DNA of 64,000 bases from Aquabacterium sp. OR-4 (GTDB lineage Bacteria; Pseudomonadota; Gammaproteobacteria; Burkholderiales; Burkholderiaceae_C). The stretch covers positions 1,054,001-1,118,000 of the forward strand of contig NZ_JAOCQD020000001.1 in NCBI RefSeq assembly GCF_025290835.2. Direction: 5' to 3'. This document shows positions 1-9,627 of this stretch, one piece after another; within the stretch, counting starts at the first letter, position 1, and each line of letters begins with the position of its first letter. The position numbers and the translations under genes are program-made. The notes under the pieces were generated by a model. It was not told the origin of the DNA, made no database searches, and saw only the letters and a list, made by a program, of their open reading frames with translations.

Positions 1-1
1 G

Positions 2-457
2 CACTGGCCGCTGGTGGGCTGGCTGGTGGCCGGGGCCGGCACGCTGTTCATCGAGCGCGAACGCAAGCGCGACGCACTGCGCGTGGTGCACGCCATGGCC
101 GAGGCCCTGCAGGCCGGCGGCACGGTGGCGGTGTTTCCCGAGGGCACCACCGGCCCGGGGCCCGAGCTGCTGCCCTTTCATGCCAACCTGCTGCAGGCGG
201 CGATCGCCACGGCCACGCCCATCCAGCCGGCGACACTGCGGTATCTGCAGCCGGGTGAGGCCTTCAGCACCGCGGCGCAGTACATCGGCGAGACCACGCT
301 GGCCCAGAGCATCTGGCGCATCGCCAGCGCGCGCGGCCTGCAGGTGCAGGTCAATCTGCTGCCCGCGCAGGCCACGGCCCATGCCGACCGCCGTGCGCTG
401 GCCGAGCACCTGCGCGGCCTGATCTCGGATCATCTGGCGCGCTCGGCCGCCGGGTAG
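2..457 (+). CDS. Lysophospholipid acyltransferase (PlsC family), 5' end outside window
   Basis: C-terminal part of a 1-acylglycerol-3-phosphate acyltransferase-type enzyme, which moves an acyl chain onto a lysophospholipid at the inner membrane. The reading frame is open from the window edge (HWPLVGWLVAG). It carries PlsC block II (GTLFIERERK) and block III (VFPEGTTGPGPELLPFH); block I with the catalytic HX4D lies upstream and is not visible. The frame ends with TAG at 455-457. Family assignment is firm from the two motifs, but the exact substrate cannot be told. The true start is outside the window. Confidence 0.85.
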   Translation, partial: HWPLVGWLVAGAGTLFIERERKRDALRVVHAMAEALQAGGTVAVFPEGTTGPGPELLPFHANLLQAAIATATPIQPATLRYLQPGEAFSTAAQYIGETTLAQSIWRIASARGLQVQVNLLPAQATAHADRRALAEHLRGLISDHLARSAAG

Positions 458-467
458 CATCCAGCCG

Positions 468-638
468 ATGGACGGCCAGACCTTGCACCTCTGCCGTGTC
501 GGCATCGGCATCGGCATCGGCATCGGGCCCGAGTACGTGGTCGGCCTGCGCCGCGACGCGGTGCCGCAGCGCACCGGGGCCCGCATCGCCCCAGCCGCCG
601 CACCCTCTGAATCACCGGCCAGGAGAACCTGCCCATGA
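468..638 (+). CDS. Possible 56-residue ORF with (Gly-Ile)n stretch
   Basis: A short ATG frame fills the gap between the acyltransferase and the PRPP-synthetase-like gene and overlaps the latter by ATGA at 635-638. It contains four copies of GGCATC (about 502-528), read as alternating Gly-Ile. No family is recognised and there is no clear ribosome binding site. The tidy ATGA overlap is the only argument that it is translated. It could equally be leader sequence. Confidence 0.2.
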   Translation: MDGQTLHLCRVGIGIGIGIGPEYVVGLRRDAVPQRTGARIAPAAAPSESPARRTCP

Positions 639-1519
639 CCCCCGGCCTGCTGTTGGCCTTTGACGATGAACAGGCCGCCGCCAGCGCGCTGGCCCAGGCG
701 CTGGCGGTGCCGCTGGCGCTGATCGGCCGCCACCACTTTCCCGATGGCGAGACGCGCCTGCACCTGCCGCCCGTGCTGCCGGCCGAGCTGCTGCTCTACC
801 GCGGCCTGCACCGGCCCAATGACAAGCTGGCCGAGCTGCTGATCGCCTGCCCCGCGGCGCGCGAGCTGGGCGCGCGGCACATCGTGCTGGTGAGCCCCTA
901 CCTGGCCTACATGCGCCAGGACATCGCCTTCAGCCCCGGCGAGGCGGTGAGCCAGCGCCACATCGGCGCCGCGCTGTCGCGCCTGGTCGACGGGCTGATC
1001 ACGGTGGATCCGCACCTGCACCGCATTGCCTCGATGGACGAGGTGATGCCCGGCTGCCGCACCGTGGCCCTCACCGCCGCCGGCCTGCTGGGCGCCTGGG
1101 TGGCGGCCCAGGTGCCGGGCGCGCTGCTGCTGGGGCCCGATGAAGAATCGGCGCAATGGGTCACCGTGGCCGGCCGCGCGCACGGGCTGGCGCATGCGGT
1201 GTGCGTGAAGCAGCGCTTTGGCGACCGCGACGTGCGCGTGGCCCTGCCCGCGGGCCTGAGCCTGGCCGGCCGCGCCGTGGTGCTGCTGGACGACGTGGCC
1301 AGCACCGGCCGCACGCTGGCCGAGGCGGCACTGGCCGCCCGCGCGGCCGGCGCGGCCAGCGTGGACGTGGCGGTGACCCACGGCCTGTTCGTGGGCCAGG
1401 CGGTGGCCGAGCTGCGCGCCGTGGGCGTGCGCCACCTGTGGTGCACCGATGCCGTGCCGCATGCCAGCGCCTGCGTGCCGCTGGCGCCGCTGCTGGCCCA
1501 GGCGGTGCGCCAGCTGTGA
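635..1519 (+). CDS. Ribose-phosphate pyrophosphokinase-like protein
   Basis: 294 residues, similar to PRPP synthetase (ribose 5-phosphate + ATP to PRPP + AMP). Visible motifs are FPDGE (residues about 32-36), the region YLAYMRQDIAF corresponding to the ATP-loop RQD, and a PRPP-binding loop LLDDVASTGRT near residue 220. It is shorter and more divergent than canonical house-keeping Prs (about 315 residues, loop VDDMIDTGGT). It is therefore probably the accessory paralogue found in proteobacteria, often near nucleoside-salvage genes. A non-synthetase phosphoribosyl role is possible. It stands alone here, with a 5' ATGA overlap to a dubious small ORF. Confidence 0.75.
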   Translation: MTPGLLLAFDDEQAAASALAQALAVPLALIGRHHFPDGETRLHLPPVLPAELLLYRGLHRPNDKLAELLIACPAARELGARHIVLVSPYLAYMRQDIAFSPGEAVSQRHIGAALSRLVDGLITVDPHLHRIASMDEVMPGCRTVALTAAGLLGAWVAAQVPGALLLGPDEESAQWVTVAGRAHGLAHAVCVKQRFGDRDVRVALPAGLSLAGRAVVLLDDVASTGRTLAEAALAARAAGAASVDVAVTHGLFVGQAVAELRAVGVRHLWCTDAVPHASACVPLAPLLAQAVRQL

Positions 1520-1638
1520 CCTGAGGGGTTACAGCCGGTCGCCCGAGCTGGGCGCCGGCGCCCGTGCTCATTGGGCATTGGGCGGCCAGGCCTGCGGGTT
1601 GAATGCGAAGCCTTGATGGCAACGGCTTCGCAGTCCCC

Positions 1639-3069
1639 ATGGCCTACACCTATGTTCCCGATCTGAAACCCTCGCTCGGCGTGCTGGGCGACAACACCTT
1701 GCTGATCGCCATTGGCCTCAGCGCGGTGATCGCCGTGGTGCTGGGCGGCCAGTTCGCCGAGCCACGCGCGGCCCTGCTGGGCACCCTGGTGCTGCTGGGC
1801 GCTACCGGCCTGGGCTATGCCACGGCGCGTGGCTCGCTCACCAGCCGGCTGATCCTCACCAGCGTGCTGGTCGGCTTTGTCACGCTGCACATCCACCTGT
1901 CGCGCGGCATGGTCGAGTTTCACTTCGGCGTGTTTGCCACGCTGGCGCTGCTGCTGGTGTACCGCGACTGGCGGCCCATCGTGCTGGCGGCGCTGGCCTT
2001 CATCGTGCTGCAGTTCGGCATGGATCGCCTGCAGGCCGCGGGCTGGGCCGTGTGGTGCCTTGACCGGCCCAGCCCGCTGCGTGTGCTGCTGCATGCCGCG
2101 TTCATCGTCGCCCAGGCGTCGGCCGAGTGGGTGCTGGCGCTCGGCATGGGCCGCATGGCGGCCGAGGGCGAGGAGCTCAGCCGCCTGGTGGCCGAGGTTG
2201 ACCGTGGCGAGCAGATCGCGCTCGACGTTGACGCCGTGCCGGCCCGCACCGACGGCGGCCGCGCACTGAAGACCACGCTGCAGAAGATGGCCGCCGCGGT
2301 GGCTGCGCTGCGCGGCAGCACCCAGCGCATCAACGGCGCCAGCCACCAGATCGCCACGGGCAACCGCGACCTGAGCTTGCGCACCGAGCAGACCGCCGCC
2401 AACCTGCAGCGCACCGCCGCCGGCATGGCCGGCCTGGCCAGCGCCGCGCAGCAGTCGGACGCCAGCGCCGGCCAGGCCCATGCGCTGGCGCAAACGGCCT
2501 GCAGCGTGGCCGCCGAGGGGGGCGCGGTGATCGCCGAGGTGGTGGCCACCATGCAGGGCATCTCCGAAAGCTCGGAACGCATTGCCGACATCATCGGCAT
2601 GATCGACGCCATCGCCTTCCAGACCAACCTGCTGGCGCTGAACGCCGCGGTGGAGGCGGCGCGTGCCGGCGACGCCGGCCGCGGCTTTGCGGTGGTGGCG
2701 GCCGAGGTGCGGCAACTGGCCGCACGCTCGGGCGGCGCGGCACGCGACATCCGCACGCTGATCGGCACCAGCGCCCAGCGCGTGGCCCACGGCGCCTCGC
2801 TGATGGACCGTGCCGGCGCCACCATGGGCGGCATCCAGCAGGCGGTGCAGCGCGTGAGCGCGCTGATGGCCGACCTGAGCGATCGCAGCCGCCAGCAGGC
2901 GCAGGAGGTGGGCCAGATGGGCGACAGCATGGCGCAGATGGACCAGGCCACCCAGCGCAACGCCGCCATGGTGGAGCAGATGGCCGCCGCCGCGGCCAGC
3001 CTGCAGGCCCAGGCCGACGAACTGGTGCAGACGGTGGCGGTGTTCGCCGCAGAAGGAGTGACGGCATGA
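1639..3069 (+). CDS. Methyl-accepting chemotaxis protein with polytopic membrane sensor
   Basis: Chemoreceptor of 476 residues. The N-terminal third is a multi-helix membrane domain (roughly residues 15-200) with the segment [19 protein letters not shown] seen in other Burkholderiales receptors. The cytoplasmic part is a long coiled coil whose signalling tip reads [19 protein letters not shown], the CheA/CheW contact site. From memory, relatives have a His-His pair in the helix after YRDW; here it reads IVLQFGMD. An in-frame ATG at 1603 would add 12 residues. No ribosome site decides between the two starts. The stop overlaps the next gene by ATGA, so the two are probably co-translated. Confidence 0.85.
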   Translation: MAYTYVPDLKPSLGVLGDNTLLIAIGLSAVIAVVLGGQFAEPRAALLGTLVLLGATGLGYATARGSLTSRLILTSVLVGFVTLHIHLSRGMVEFHFGVFATLALLLVYRDWRPIVLAALAFIVLQFGMDRLQAAGWAVWCLDRPSPLRVLLHAAFIVAQASAEWVLALGMGRMAAEGEELSRLVAEVDRGEQIALDVDAVPARTDGGRALKTTLQKMAAAVAALRGSTQRINGASHQIATGNRDLSLRTEQTAANLQRTAAGMAGLASAAQQSDASAGQAHALAQTACSVAAEGGAVIAEVVATMQGISESSERIADIIGMIDAIAFQTNLLALNAAVEAARAGDAGRGFAVVAAEVRQLAARSGGAARDIRTLIGTSAQRVAHGASLMDRAGATMGGIQQAVQRVSALMADLSDRSRQQAQEVGQMGDSMAQMDQATQRNAAMVEQMAAAAASLQAQADELVQTVAVFAAEGVTA

Positions 3070-3782
3070 CCCAGTCCCTGGACATCACCCGGATCGACCA
3101 GCAGCAGCTGGCCGATGCGCAGTCGATCCGCTCGGTGTACGTGTACGAGCTGCCGGTGCGGGTGTGGCACCTGGTCAATGCGCTGGCCATCGTGGTGCTG
3201 GCGGTGAGCGGCTGGCTGATCGCACACCCGCTGCACTCACCCAGCGGCGAGGCCAGCAGCCACTACCAGATGGGCTACATCCGCTTTGCGCACTTCGCGG
3301 CCGGCTACCTGCTGGCGGTGGGGCTGCTGGGGCGGGTGTACTGGGCGGTGGTGGGCAACTGGTATGCGCGCGAGCTGTTCTGGGTGCCGCTGTTCCAGTG
3401 GGCCTACTGGCAGGACCTGTGGGCCATGCTCAAGTGGTACGGCTTCGTCAGCGCGCGGCCGGGCCAGTACATCGGCCACAACCCGCTGGCCCGGTTCTCG
3501 ATGTTCTTCCTGTTCCTGCTGCCGCTGGTGTTCATGCTGCTCACCGGCTTTGCGCTGTACGCCGAAGGCCAGCAGGTGGGCTCATGGTTCGAGGGCATCT
3601 TCGGCTGGGTGATCCCGCTGTTCGGCAGCTCGCAGGACGTGCACACCGCCCACCACCTGGGCATGTGGACGGTGTTCTGCTTCGTCATCGTGCATGTCTA
3701 CGCCACGGTGCGCGAGGAGATCCTGGGCCGCTCGAGCATGGTCAGCACCATGGTGTCGGGCTATCGCACCTTCAAGGACTAG
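3066..3782 (+). CDS. Hydrogenase-type b cytochrome subunit (HupC/HyaC family)
   Basis: 238 residues with four predicted membrane helices. It has the HyaC/HupC layout: [18 protein letters not shown] at the first helix, [18 protein letters not shown] at the second, a long loop with [21 protein letters not shown], and [21 protein letters not shown] near the end. These supply the His residues that bind two b hemes. In uptake [NiFe] hydrogenases this protein passes electrons to quinone. No hydrogenase large or small subunit or maturation gene lies within the window. Its partner is instead the chemoreceptor directly upstream (ATGA overlap). It ends 20 bases from the convergent TRAP operon. Confidence 0.85.
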   Translation: MTQSLDITRIDQQQLADAQSIRSVYVYELPVRVWHLVNALAIVVLAVSGWLIAHPLHSPSGEASSHYQMGYIRFAHFAAGYLLAVGLLGRVYWAVVGNWYARELFWVPLFQWAYWQDLWAMLKWYGFVSARPGQYIGHNPLARFSMFFLFLLPLVFMLLTGFALYAEGQQVGSWFEGIFGWVIPLFGSSQDVHTAHHLGMWTVFCFVIVHVYATVREEILGRSSMVSTMVSGYRTFKD

Positions 3783-3802
3783 TCCACGCAGCGGCAGGGC
3801 GC

Positions 3803-5095
3803 CTACTTGAAACCCAGCTGATGCGGCAGCCAGGTGCTGAGTGCCGGCACGAAGGTCAGCAGCAGCAGCACCACGCCGTGGGCGCACAGAAACGGCCGCA
3901 GCTCGCGCACCAGCGGGCCCATGGGCACCTTGGCCACGTTGGAGGTGACGAACAGCAGCCCGCCCACCGGTGGTGTCACCATGCCCAGCGTCAGGTTGTA
4001 GATCATCACCATGGCGAAGTGCACCGGGTCGATGCCCAGCTTCATGGCCACCGGCGCCAGCACCGGCGCCAGCACCATCACGCCCGGCAGCGGCTCGATG
4101 AAGATGCCGAACAGCAGCAGGAACACGTTCACCGCCAGCAGAAACGTGAACGGGCTGAACTGCTGCGCCACCATCCATTCGGCCAGCTTCTGCGGCAGGC
4201 CCTCGACGGTGAGCACCCAGGCAAACGAGGCCGACATGCCGATGATGATCAGCACCGAGGCGGTGAGCAGGGCCGAGCGCGCCAGGATGTCGGGCAGCAT
4301 CCGCCACTCGAGCGTGCGGTAGACGAACTTGCCGCACACCAGCGCATAGAACACCGCCACCACCGAGGCCTCGGTGGGCGTGAACCAGCCGGCCCGCATG
4401 CCGCCCAGGATCAGCACCGGCAGCAGCAGCGCCGGCATGGCCTTCACGCTGGTGCTCAGCATCTGCTGCCAGTGGGTGCGCTCGTCGTCGCCACGGTAGT
4501 TGCGCTGGGTGGAGACGCGCCAGTTCACCACCGCCATGGCCACCGCGATCAGCAGGCCCGGCAGCATGCCGGCCATGAACAGCGCGCCCACCGACACGTT
4601 CTCGTCGGCCAGCGCGTAGATGATCATGATGATCGACGGCGGGATGATCGGCCCGACGATGGCGGTCGAGGCGGTCAGCGCGGCGGCATAGGCGCGGTCG
4701 TAGCCGGCCTTGTCCATCATGCGGATCATCATCGCGCCGGGGCCGGCGGCATCGGCCAGCGCCGAGCCCGAGATGCCCGAGAAGAAGGTCAGCCCCACCA
4801 CATTGGTGTAGCCCAGGCCGCCGCGGCGGTGGCCCACGAACTGCGAGGCAAAGCGCAGCAGCACCTCGGTGAGCGAGCCGCCGCTCATCAACTCGGCGGC
4901 CAGGATGAAGAAGGGCACCGCCATCAGCGGAAAGCTGTCGATGCCGGTGAAGGTTTCCTTCAGCAGCACCAGCAGCGGGTAGTGGCTGCCCAGCAGCAGG
5001 GCGGTGACGGTGGACAGGCCCAGCGCAAACGCCACCGGCACGCCGATGGCCAGAAACACGCAGGCGGACAACAGCAGGATCAGGCTGGCGCTCAC
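3803..5095 (-). CDS. TRAP transporter large permease (DctM family)
   Basis: 430-residue inner-membrane protein with about twelve helices, the ion-driven translocation subunit of a tripartite TRAP transporter. Typical signatures are visible: SFPLMAVPFFILAAELMSGG, GISGSALADAAGPGAMMI, STAIVGPIIPPSIIMIIYAL and MVTPPVGGLLFV. It is the last gene of the minus-strand operon, nine bases after the small permease. Specificity is set by the binding protein; the operon context points to a C4 sugar acid (inference). Confidence 0.95.
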   Translation of the reverse strand: MSASLILLLSACVFLAIGVPVAFALGLSTVTALLLGSHYPLLVLLKETFTGIDSFPLMAVPFFILAAELMSGGSLTEVLLRFASQFVGHRRGGLGYTNVVGLTFFSGISGSALADAAGPGAMMIRMMDKAGYDRAYAAALTASTAIVGPIIPPSIIMIIYALADENVSVGALFMAGMLPGLLIAVAMAVVNWRVSTQRNYRGDDERTHWQQMLSTSVKAMPALLLPVLILGGMRAGWFTPTEASVVAVFYALVCGKFVYRTLEWRMLPDILARSALLTASVLIIIGMSASFAWVLTVEGLPQKLAEWMVAQQFSPFTFLLAVNVFLLLFGIFIEPLPGVMVLAPVLAPVAMKLGIDPVHFAMVMIYNLTLGMVTPPVGGLLFVTSNVAKVPMGPLVRELRPFLCAHGVVLLLLTFVPALSTWLPHQLGFK

Positions 5096-5104
5096 AACAG
5101 GTCC

Positions 5105-5617
5105 TCAGAGTGACGCACTGGCGTTGGCGTCAAAGTGGGCGTCAGCGGCGAACTCGCGGCCGCGCAGGTAGCCCCGCACGATGCAGGCCCAGTGCAGCAG
5201 CAGCAGCACGCCGCCAATGGGCATGGCCGCATAGATCCAGGCAAACGAGATCTGCGTGGCGGCGGTGGTCTGGTACTGCGCGCGCTCCATGTAGATCAGG
5301 CCGTACCAGACCATGAAGCCGAAGAACCCGGTCAGCAGCACCACCACCACCCAGCGCACCAGGCGGGCGGCCAGGGGCGGCAGGGCGTCCTGCAGGTTCT
5401 CGATGGCGATGTGGCCGCCATAGCGCAGCACCGGCCCGGCACCCAGGAAGGTGAGCCAGATCATCATGTGCCGCGCCACCTCCTCGGCCCACTCGATCGA
5501 GGCATGGGTCAGGTAGCGCAGCGCCACGTTGGCGAAGATGATCACCGACATGGCGGCCAACAGCCCGATCAGCGCCCAGCGGTTGACGGCCATCAGGCCG
5601 GTTTCGAATTTGCCCAT
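5105..5617 (-). CDS. TRAP transporter small permease (DctQ family)
   Basis: About 170 residues with four helices, the DctQ partner of the large permease. Motifs are FANVALRYLTHASIEWAEEVARHMMIW in the first half and a final helix pair ending YAAMPIGGVLLLLHWA. ATG at 5617 is preferred. A TTG at 5647 in the same frame would add ten residues of low hydrophobicity. A GC-rich palindromic spacer separates it from the binding protein gene upstream. Confidence 0.93.
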   Translation of the reverse strand: MGKFETGLMAVNRWALIGLLAAMSVIIFANVALRYLTHASIEWAEEVARHMMIWLTFLGAGPVLRYGGHIAIENLQDALPPLAARLVRWVVVVLLTGFFGFMVWYGLIYMERAQYQTTAATQISFAWIYAAMPIGGVLLLLHWACIVRGYLRGREFAADAHFDANASASL

Positions 5618-5654
5618 GAACTTCGGCTCGGTCAAAGAAGGGCGCAAGGCCCAA

Positions 5655-5695
5655 GCCAGCGGCCGCCGCGCGAGCGGCCTGGCCGCGGCGCTGGC
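5655..5695. repeat. REP-like palindromic spacer in TRAP operon
   Basis: The 124-base gap between the binding protein and small permease genes is almost entirely G and C and folds on itself. Arms GCCAGCG (5655-5661) and CGCTGGC (5689-5695) enclose further GGCC/GCCG pairs. A second GC-rich stretch (GGCGAGGCGGCC to CGCTTCGCG, about 5707-5733) follows. In malE-malF-type operons such elements stabilise the message for the abundant binding protein. The same role here is an inference. Confidence 0.5.
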
Positions 5696-5741
5696 GGCAC
5701 CCCCTGGGGCGAGGCGGCCAGGCCGCTTCGCGAAAAAGGGC

Positions 5742-6722
5742 TTACTTCACCGCCTGGATGGCGGCGATCTTGTCGGCGCCGAACTCCTTGGCGAAGTTGG
5801 CGTAGGCCGGCGTCACCGCCTTGCGGAAGCTGTCGCCGTCCACCTTCTCCACCACCTGCATGCCGTCCTTGCGCAGCTGGGCGATGCCGCTGGCCTCGTC
5901 GTCGTTGACCTTCTTGCGCTGCGCGGCGCCCGCCTTCACGGCGGCCTCGCTGAACACCTTCTTGTCGGCCTCGTTCAGCTTGCCCCACACCACCGGCGAC
6001 AGGATGATCACCGCCGGCGAGTACACATGGCCGGTGAGCGACAGGTGCTTTTGCACCTGGCTGAACTTGCTGGCCAGGATCACCGGGATCGGGTTCTCCT
6101 GGCCGTCCACCGTGCCCTGCTGCAGCGCGCCGAACAGCTCGGGAAACGCCATCGGCGTGGGCAGCAGGCCGAAGGTCTTGTAGCCCTCCATGTGCACCTT
6201 GTTCTCCATGGTGCGCAGCTTCAGGCCGGCGGCGTCGGCGGCGCTGACGATGGGCCGCTTGTTGTTGGTCATGTGGCGAAAGCCGTTCTCGGTCCAGGCC
6301 AGGCCGATCAGGCCCTTCTTCTGCAGGGCCTTGAGCACGTCCTGGCCGATGGCGCCGTCCATGGTGTGGCGGGCATGGTCGTAGCCGCGAAACAGGAAGG
6401 GGATGTCGAACACCTTGACCTCGGGCACGAAGTTGCCCAGCGGCCCGGTGGAGGTGTTGACCAGATCCTGCGTGCCCAGCTGCACCGCCTCGATCATCTC
6501 GCGCTCGCCGCCCAGCGCGCTGCTGGGAAACTGCTGGCAGCTGTAGCGGTTGGCCGTGCCCTTGGCGATCTCGTCGCAGAACACCGCCGAGCCGACACCG
6601 TAGTGCGATTCCTTGGTGGTGGCGTAGCCGATCTTCAGCACGGTCTGGGCACCGGCGGCGCTGCCCAGCAGGGCGATGGCGGCGGCCAGGGTGGCGCGGG
6701 TGAGGGCGTGGCGGGCGGTCAT
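5742..6722 (-). CDS. TRAP transporter solute-binding protein (DctP family)
   Basis: 326 residues, periplasmic. A signal peptide (about residues 1-25, cut after AGA) precedes a mature start QTVLKIGYATTKESHYG. DctP-family features include FPSSALGGEREMIEAVQLGTQDL and GLKLRTMENKVHMEGYKTFGLLPTPMAFPELFGALQQGTVDGQENP, with the conserved Arg that clamps the substrate carboxylate. It captures the ligand for the DctQM permease. Placement directly after the tetronate genes suggests L-threonate, D-erythronate or a related acid. Confidence 0.93.
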   Translation of the reverse strand: MTARHALTRATLAAAIALLGSAAGAQTVLKIGYATTKESHYGVGSAVFCDEIAKGTANRYSCQQFPSSALGGEREMIEAVQLGTQDLVNTSTGPLGNFVPEVKVFDIPFLFRGYDHARHTMDGAIGQDVLKALQKKGLIGLAWTENGFRHMTNNKRPIVSAADAAGLKLRTMENKVHMEGYKTFGLLPTPMAFPELFGALQQGTVDGQENPIPVILASKFSQVQKHLSLTGHVYSPAVIILSPVVWGKLNEADKKVFSEAAVKAGAAQRKKVNDDEASGIAQLRKDGMQVVEKVDGDSFRKAVTPAYANFAKEFGADKIAAIQAVK

Positions 6723-6779
6723 GTCAGTCTCCTTGGGGGTGTTGGTGGTGGGAATGCGTGCACGGGGGCGATGGGTGTC

Positions 6780-7595
6780 TCAGGCCGCGGCGGCCGTGTC
6801 GCGCCAGCGGCGCAGCCAGGCCAGGCCGGCCGAGGTGCCGCCGGGGCCGGGCTGGCGCGGGCGGTACTCGCAGCCCACGAAGCCGCCGTAGCCCAGCTGG
6901 TCGAGCAGGCTGAACAGCCAGGGGTGGTTGATCTCGCCGGTGTCGGGCTCGTGGCGCTCGGGCACGCCGGCGATCTGGATGTGGCCCACCTGGCCGGTGG
7001 GCAGCCACTGGCGCAGCTTCATCGCCAGATCGCCCTCGACGATCTGCGCGTGGTACAGATCGAACTGCACCTTCAGGTTGGCGGCGCCCACGTCGCGCAC
7101 CACGGCATGCGCGTCGTCCTGGCGGTTGAGAAAGAAGCCGGGCATGTCGCGCGGGTTGATCGGCTCGATCAGCACCTCGATGCCCTCGGGCGCGGCCTGC
7201 GCGGCGGCCCAGGCCAGGTTGGCGCAGTAGATGTCGCGCAGCTGCGCGCGGTCGGCCCCGGCCGGTGCCAGGCCGGCCACCACATGCACGCGCTTGCAGC
7301 CCAGCGTGCGGGCATAGGGCAGGGCCTGCTCGAGAAAGCCCTGCTGGAACTCGGCCTGGCGGCCGGGCAGGCAGGCGATGCCGCGCTCGCCGCCATCCCA
7401 GTGGCCCGGCGGGGCGTTGAACAGCGCCTGAGTCAGGCCATGGGCCTGCAGGCGCGCGGCGATCTCGCTGGCCGCAAAGGCATACGGAAACAGGTACTCC
7501 ACCGCGTCGAAGCCATCGGCGGCGGCGGCGGCAAAGCGGTCGAGAAAGCCATGCTCGGGGTAGAGCATGCTCAGGTTGGCGGCAAAGCGGGGCAT
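6780..7595 (-). CDS. otnI: 2-oxo-tetronate isomerase (hydroxypyruvate isomerase family)
   Basis: 271-residue TIM-barrel sugar isomerase of the Hyi/OtnI family. The start [21 protein letters not shown] and the metal-site blocks [35 protein letters not shown] and [21 protein letters not shown] are characteristic. In the tetronate pathway it converts 2-oxo- to 3-oxo-tetronate. Upstream extension of the frame runs through the next gene and is not coding, so ATG at 7595 is used. Context (otnC, otnK, ltnD) favours OtnI over plain hydroxypyruvate isomerase. Confidence 0.9.
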   Translation of the reverse strand: MPRFAANLSMLYPEHGFLDRFAAAAADGFDAVEYLFPYAFAASEIAARLQAHGLTQALFNAPPGHWDGGERGIACLPGRQAEFQQGFLEQALPYARTLGCKRVHVVAGLAPAGADRAQLRDIYCANLAWAAAQAAPEGIEVLIEPINPRDMPGFFLNRQDDAHAVVRDVGAANLKVQFDLYHAQIVEGDLAMKLRQWLPTGQVGHIQIAGVPERHEPDTGEINHPWLFSLLDQLGYGGFVGCEYRPRQPGPGGTSAGLAWLRRWRDTAAAA

Positions 7596-7648
7596 GGCGG
7601 GCTTTCGGTGCGGTTTGGCTCGGTTCAGTTCGGGCGTCGGGCGTCGGG

Positions 7649-8338
7649 CTACCAGACGGCGTTGAACTGCTGGCGCAGCTCGTCGATCTGGGCGTCGCTC
7701 AAGGGCGCCGGGCGCGGCGCCGCCATCAGCCACAGCCGGGCGGTCTCTTCCAGCTCTTCCAGCGTGGCCATGGCGGCGGCAGGCGAGTCGTGCCACACAT
7801 TGGGGCCCAGGCGGTCGAGCATCACCGCGCGCAAGGGCTTGCCGGCCGCGCGCGCGGCGCCGATGGCCCGGGCGACGAGTTCGGCCGCGGCCGGATCGCC
7901 GGGGCGGTGGTACGGGATGCGTGGCACGCGGCCGACCTTCATCACGAAGTAGGGCGTGATCGGCGGCAGGATGGCGTCTTCGCGCCACACGCCCAGGCCG
8001 GCGGGTGCCAGGGTCAGCGCCACCAGGTGGCTGCTGTGGGTGTGCAATACGCAGCGCGCCTGCGGGTCGGCACCGTAGATCTGGCGGTGCAGGGCCAGGG
8101 TCTTGCTGGCGCGGTCGCCGTCGAGTTGGGTGCCGTCGGCCGCCACATGGGCCAGGCGAGCGGGGTCGAGAAAGCCCAGGCAGGCATCGGTGGGCGTGAT
8201 CAGCCAGCCGCCGGCCTGGCCCGCGCTGTCGGGCAGGCGCACGCTGATGTTGCCGGCCGTGGCATGCACGTAGCCACGCTCGAACAGCGAGCGGCCGACG
8301 CGGCAGATCTCGTCGCGCAGCGCGGCGTGGGTGGTCAT
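7649..8338 (-). CDS. otnC: 3-oxo-tetronate 4-phosphate decarboxylase (class II aldolase family)
   Basis: 229 residues of the class II aldolase/adducin fold. Zn-site histidines sit in [12 protein letters not shown] (near residue 97) and downstream around [18 protein letters not shown] near residue 27 is the usual phosphate-loop region. OtnC removes CO2 from 3-oxo-tetronate 4-phosphate to give dihydroxyacetone phosphate. Its start overlaps the end of otnK by four bases (8335-8338), which implies coupled translation. Confidence 0.92.
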   Translation of the reverse strand: MTTHAALRDEICRVGRSLFERGYVHATAGNISVRLPDSAGQAGGWLITPTDACLGFLDPARLAHVAADGTQLDGDRASKTLALHRQIYGADPQARCVLHTHSSHLVALTLAPAGLGVWREDAILPPITPYFVMKVGRVPRIPYHRPGDPAAAELVARAIGAARAAGKPLRAVMLDRLGPNVWHDSPAAAMATLEELEETARLWLMAAPRPAPLSDAQIDELRQQFNAVW

Positions 8339-9627
8339 GCGCCGGCCTCGCTGGCGGCCAGCGCCTCGGCAAAGAAGTCAGGCCCGCCGAAGTTGCCCGA
8401 CTTCAGCGCCAGCAGCAGGGCGCGGCCAGGCTGAGCCTCGGCACGCGTCCAGGGCACACCGGGGCAAATGGGCGCGCCGATGCGCAGCAGCGGCACATCG
8501 AGCGCCTGCACCACGGCGCCCGAGGTTTCGCCACCGGCCACCACCAGGCGCTGCACGCCGGCGGCCACCAGGCCGCAGGCCACCTGGGCCAGGGCCTGCT
8601 CCACCAGCGCGCCGGCGCGGGCGGCACCCAGCTCGGCCTGCACGGCCTTCAACGCGGCGGGTTCGGCGGTGGCATAGACCAGCGGCGTGCCGGCTTGCGC
8701 CAGCGCCCAGGCCAGGGCCTGCGCGGCCACCGGCTCGCCGCGCGCCAGGGCCCGCGGGTCGATGGCCAGGGCCGGCTGGCCGGCGGCGATCCAGCGGGCC
8801 ACCTGGGCATTGGTGGCCTGCGAGCACGAGCCCGACAGCAGCGCGGCGCGGCCTCCGGCCAGGCCCAGTGCGGCGGCCTGGGCATCGGGCTGCAGCCAGC
8901 CGCGGCGGGCATAGGCCGGCGGCAGGCCCAGCGCCACGCCCGAGCCGGCCACCAGCAGCGGCGCATCGGCCACCGCCTCGCCCAGGGTGCGCAGGTCGTC
9001 GTTGCCGATGGCGTCGGCAATCACCAGCGCCACGCCTTCGCGCTGCAGCGCCGACAGCCGCTCACGCGTGGCGTCAGGCCCCTGGGCCACGCTGTCGTAG
9101 CGCAGCAGGCCCACGCGCTGCGCGGTTTGCGCCTGCAGCACGCGCACCAGGTTGGCATCGCCCATCGGCGTCAGCGGATGCTCGCGCATGCCCGAGTCGC
9201 TGAGCAACTGGTCGGCCACGAACAGGTGGCCGCGAAAGACCGTGCGGCCGTTCTCTGGAAAGGCCGGGCAGGCGATGGCCTGGGCGGCGCCCAGCTCGGC
9301 CATCAAGGCCTCGGCCACCGGACCGATGTTGCCGGCCGGCGTGGAATCGAAGGTCGAGCAGACCTTGAAGTAGATCTGCCGCGCGCCACGCGCACGCAGC
9401 CAGCGCGCGGCGGCCAGCGAATCGGCCACCGCCTCGGCGGCTGGGCAGGTGCGCGACTTCAGTGCCACCACCACGGCCTGGGCCGGCGGCAGCGCGGCGC
9501 CCTCGGCCGGCACGCCGAGGGTCTGCACCGTGCGCAGGCCGGCGCGCACCAGCATGCTGGCCACGTCGGTGGCGCCGGTGAAGTCATCGGCGATGACGCC
9601 GAGCAGCAGCGGTGCGCCCACGCTCAT
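8335..9627 (-). CDS. otnK: 3-oxo-tetronate kinase (DUF1537 family)
   Basis: 430 residues, the full length for the four-carbon acid sugar kinase family. The N-terminal domain begins with [21 protein letters not shown]. The C-terminal nucleotide-binding domain contains [17 protein letters not shown] and ends with [18 protein letters not shown]. It phosphorylates 3-oxo-tetronate at C4. It overlaps ltnD upstream by four bases (9624-9627) and otnC downstream by four. Confidence 0.94.
   Translation of the reverse strand: MSVGAPLLLGVIADDFTGATDVASMLVRAGLRTVQTLGVPAEGAALPPAQAVVVALKSRTCPAAEAVADSLAAARWLRARGARQIYFKVCSTFDSTPAGNIGPVAEALMAELGAAQAIACPAFPENGRTVFRGHLFVADQLLSDSGMREHPLTPMGDANLVRVLQAQTAQRVGLLRYDSVAQGPDATRERLSALQREGVALVIADAIGNDDLRTLGEAVADAPLLVAGSGVALGLPPAYARRGWLQPDAQAAALGLAGGRAALLSGSCSQATNAQVARWIAAGQPALAIDPRALARGEPVAAQALAWALAQAGTPLVYATAEPAALKAVQAELGAARAGALVEQALAQVACGLVAAGVQRLVVAGGETSGAVVQALDVPLLRIGAPICPGVPWTRAEAQPGRALLLALKSGNFGGPDFFAEALAASEAGA

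Noticed and set aside
500..530. GGCATC repeats considered as a regulatory array
   Set aside because: Only four copies in a 170-base gap, with no symmetry or promoter near; probably low-complexity sequence.
907..2790. Long minus-strand open frame of 627 codons across the PRPP and receptor genes
   Set aside because: Composition is His/Arg/Gly-rich with no family features; it mirrors two well-supported plus-strand genes and is a by-product of high GC.
3066..3782. Possible [NiFe] hydrogenase operon suggested by the HupC-like cytochrome
   Set aside because: No large or small subunit, protease or maturation gene occurs on either side; both flanks are a receptor and a sugar-acid TRAP operon.
3164..5113. 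649-codon plus-strand frame across the cytochrome b and TRAP permease genes
   Set aside because: Gln/His/Arg-rich antisense translation of the DctM gene; the DctM frame has clear membrane helices and motifs.
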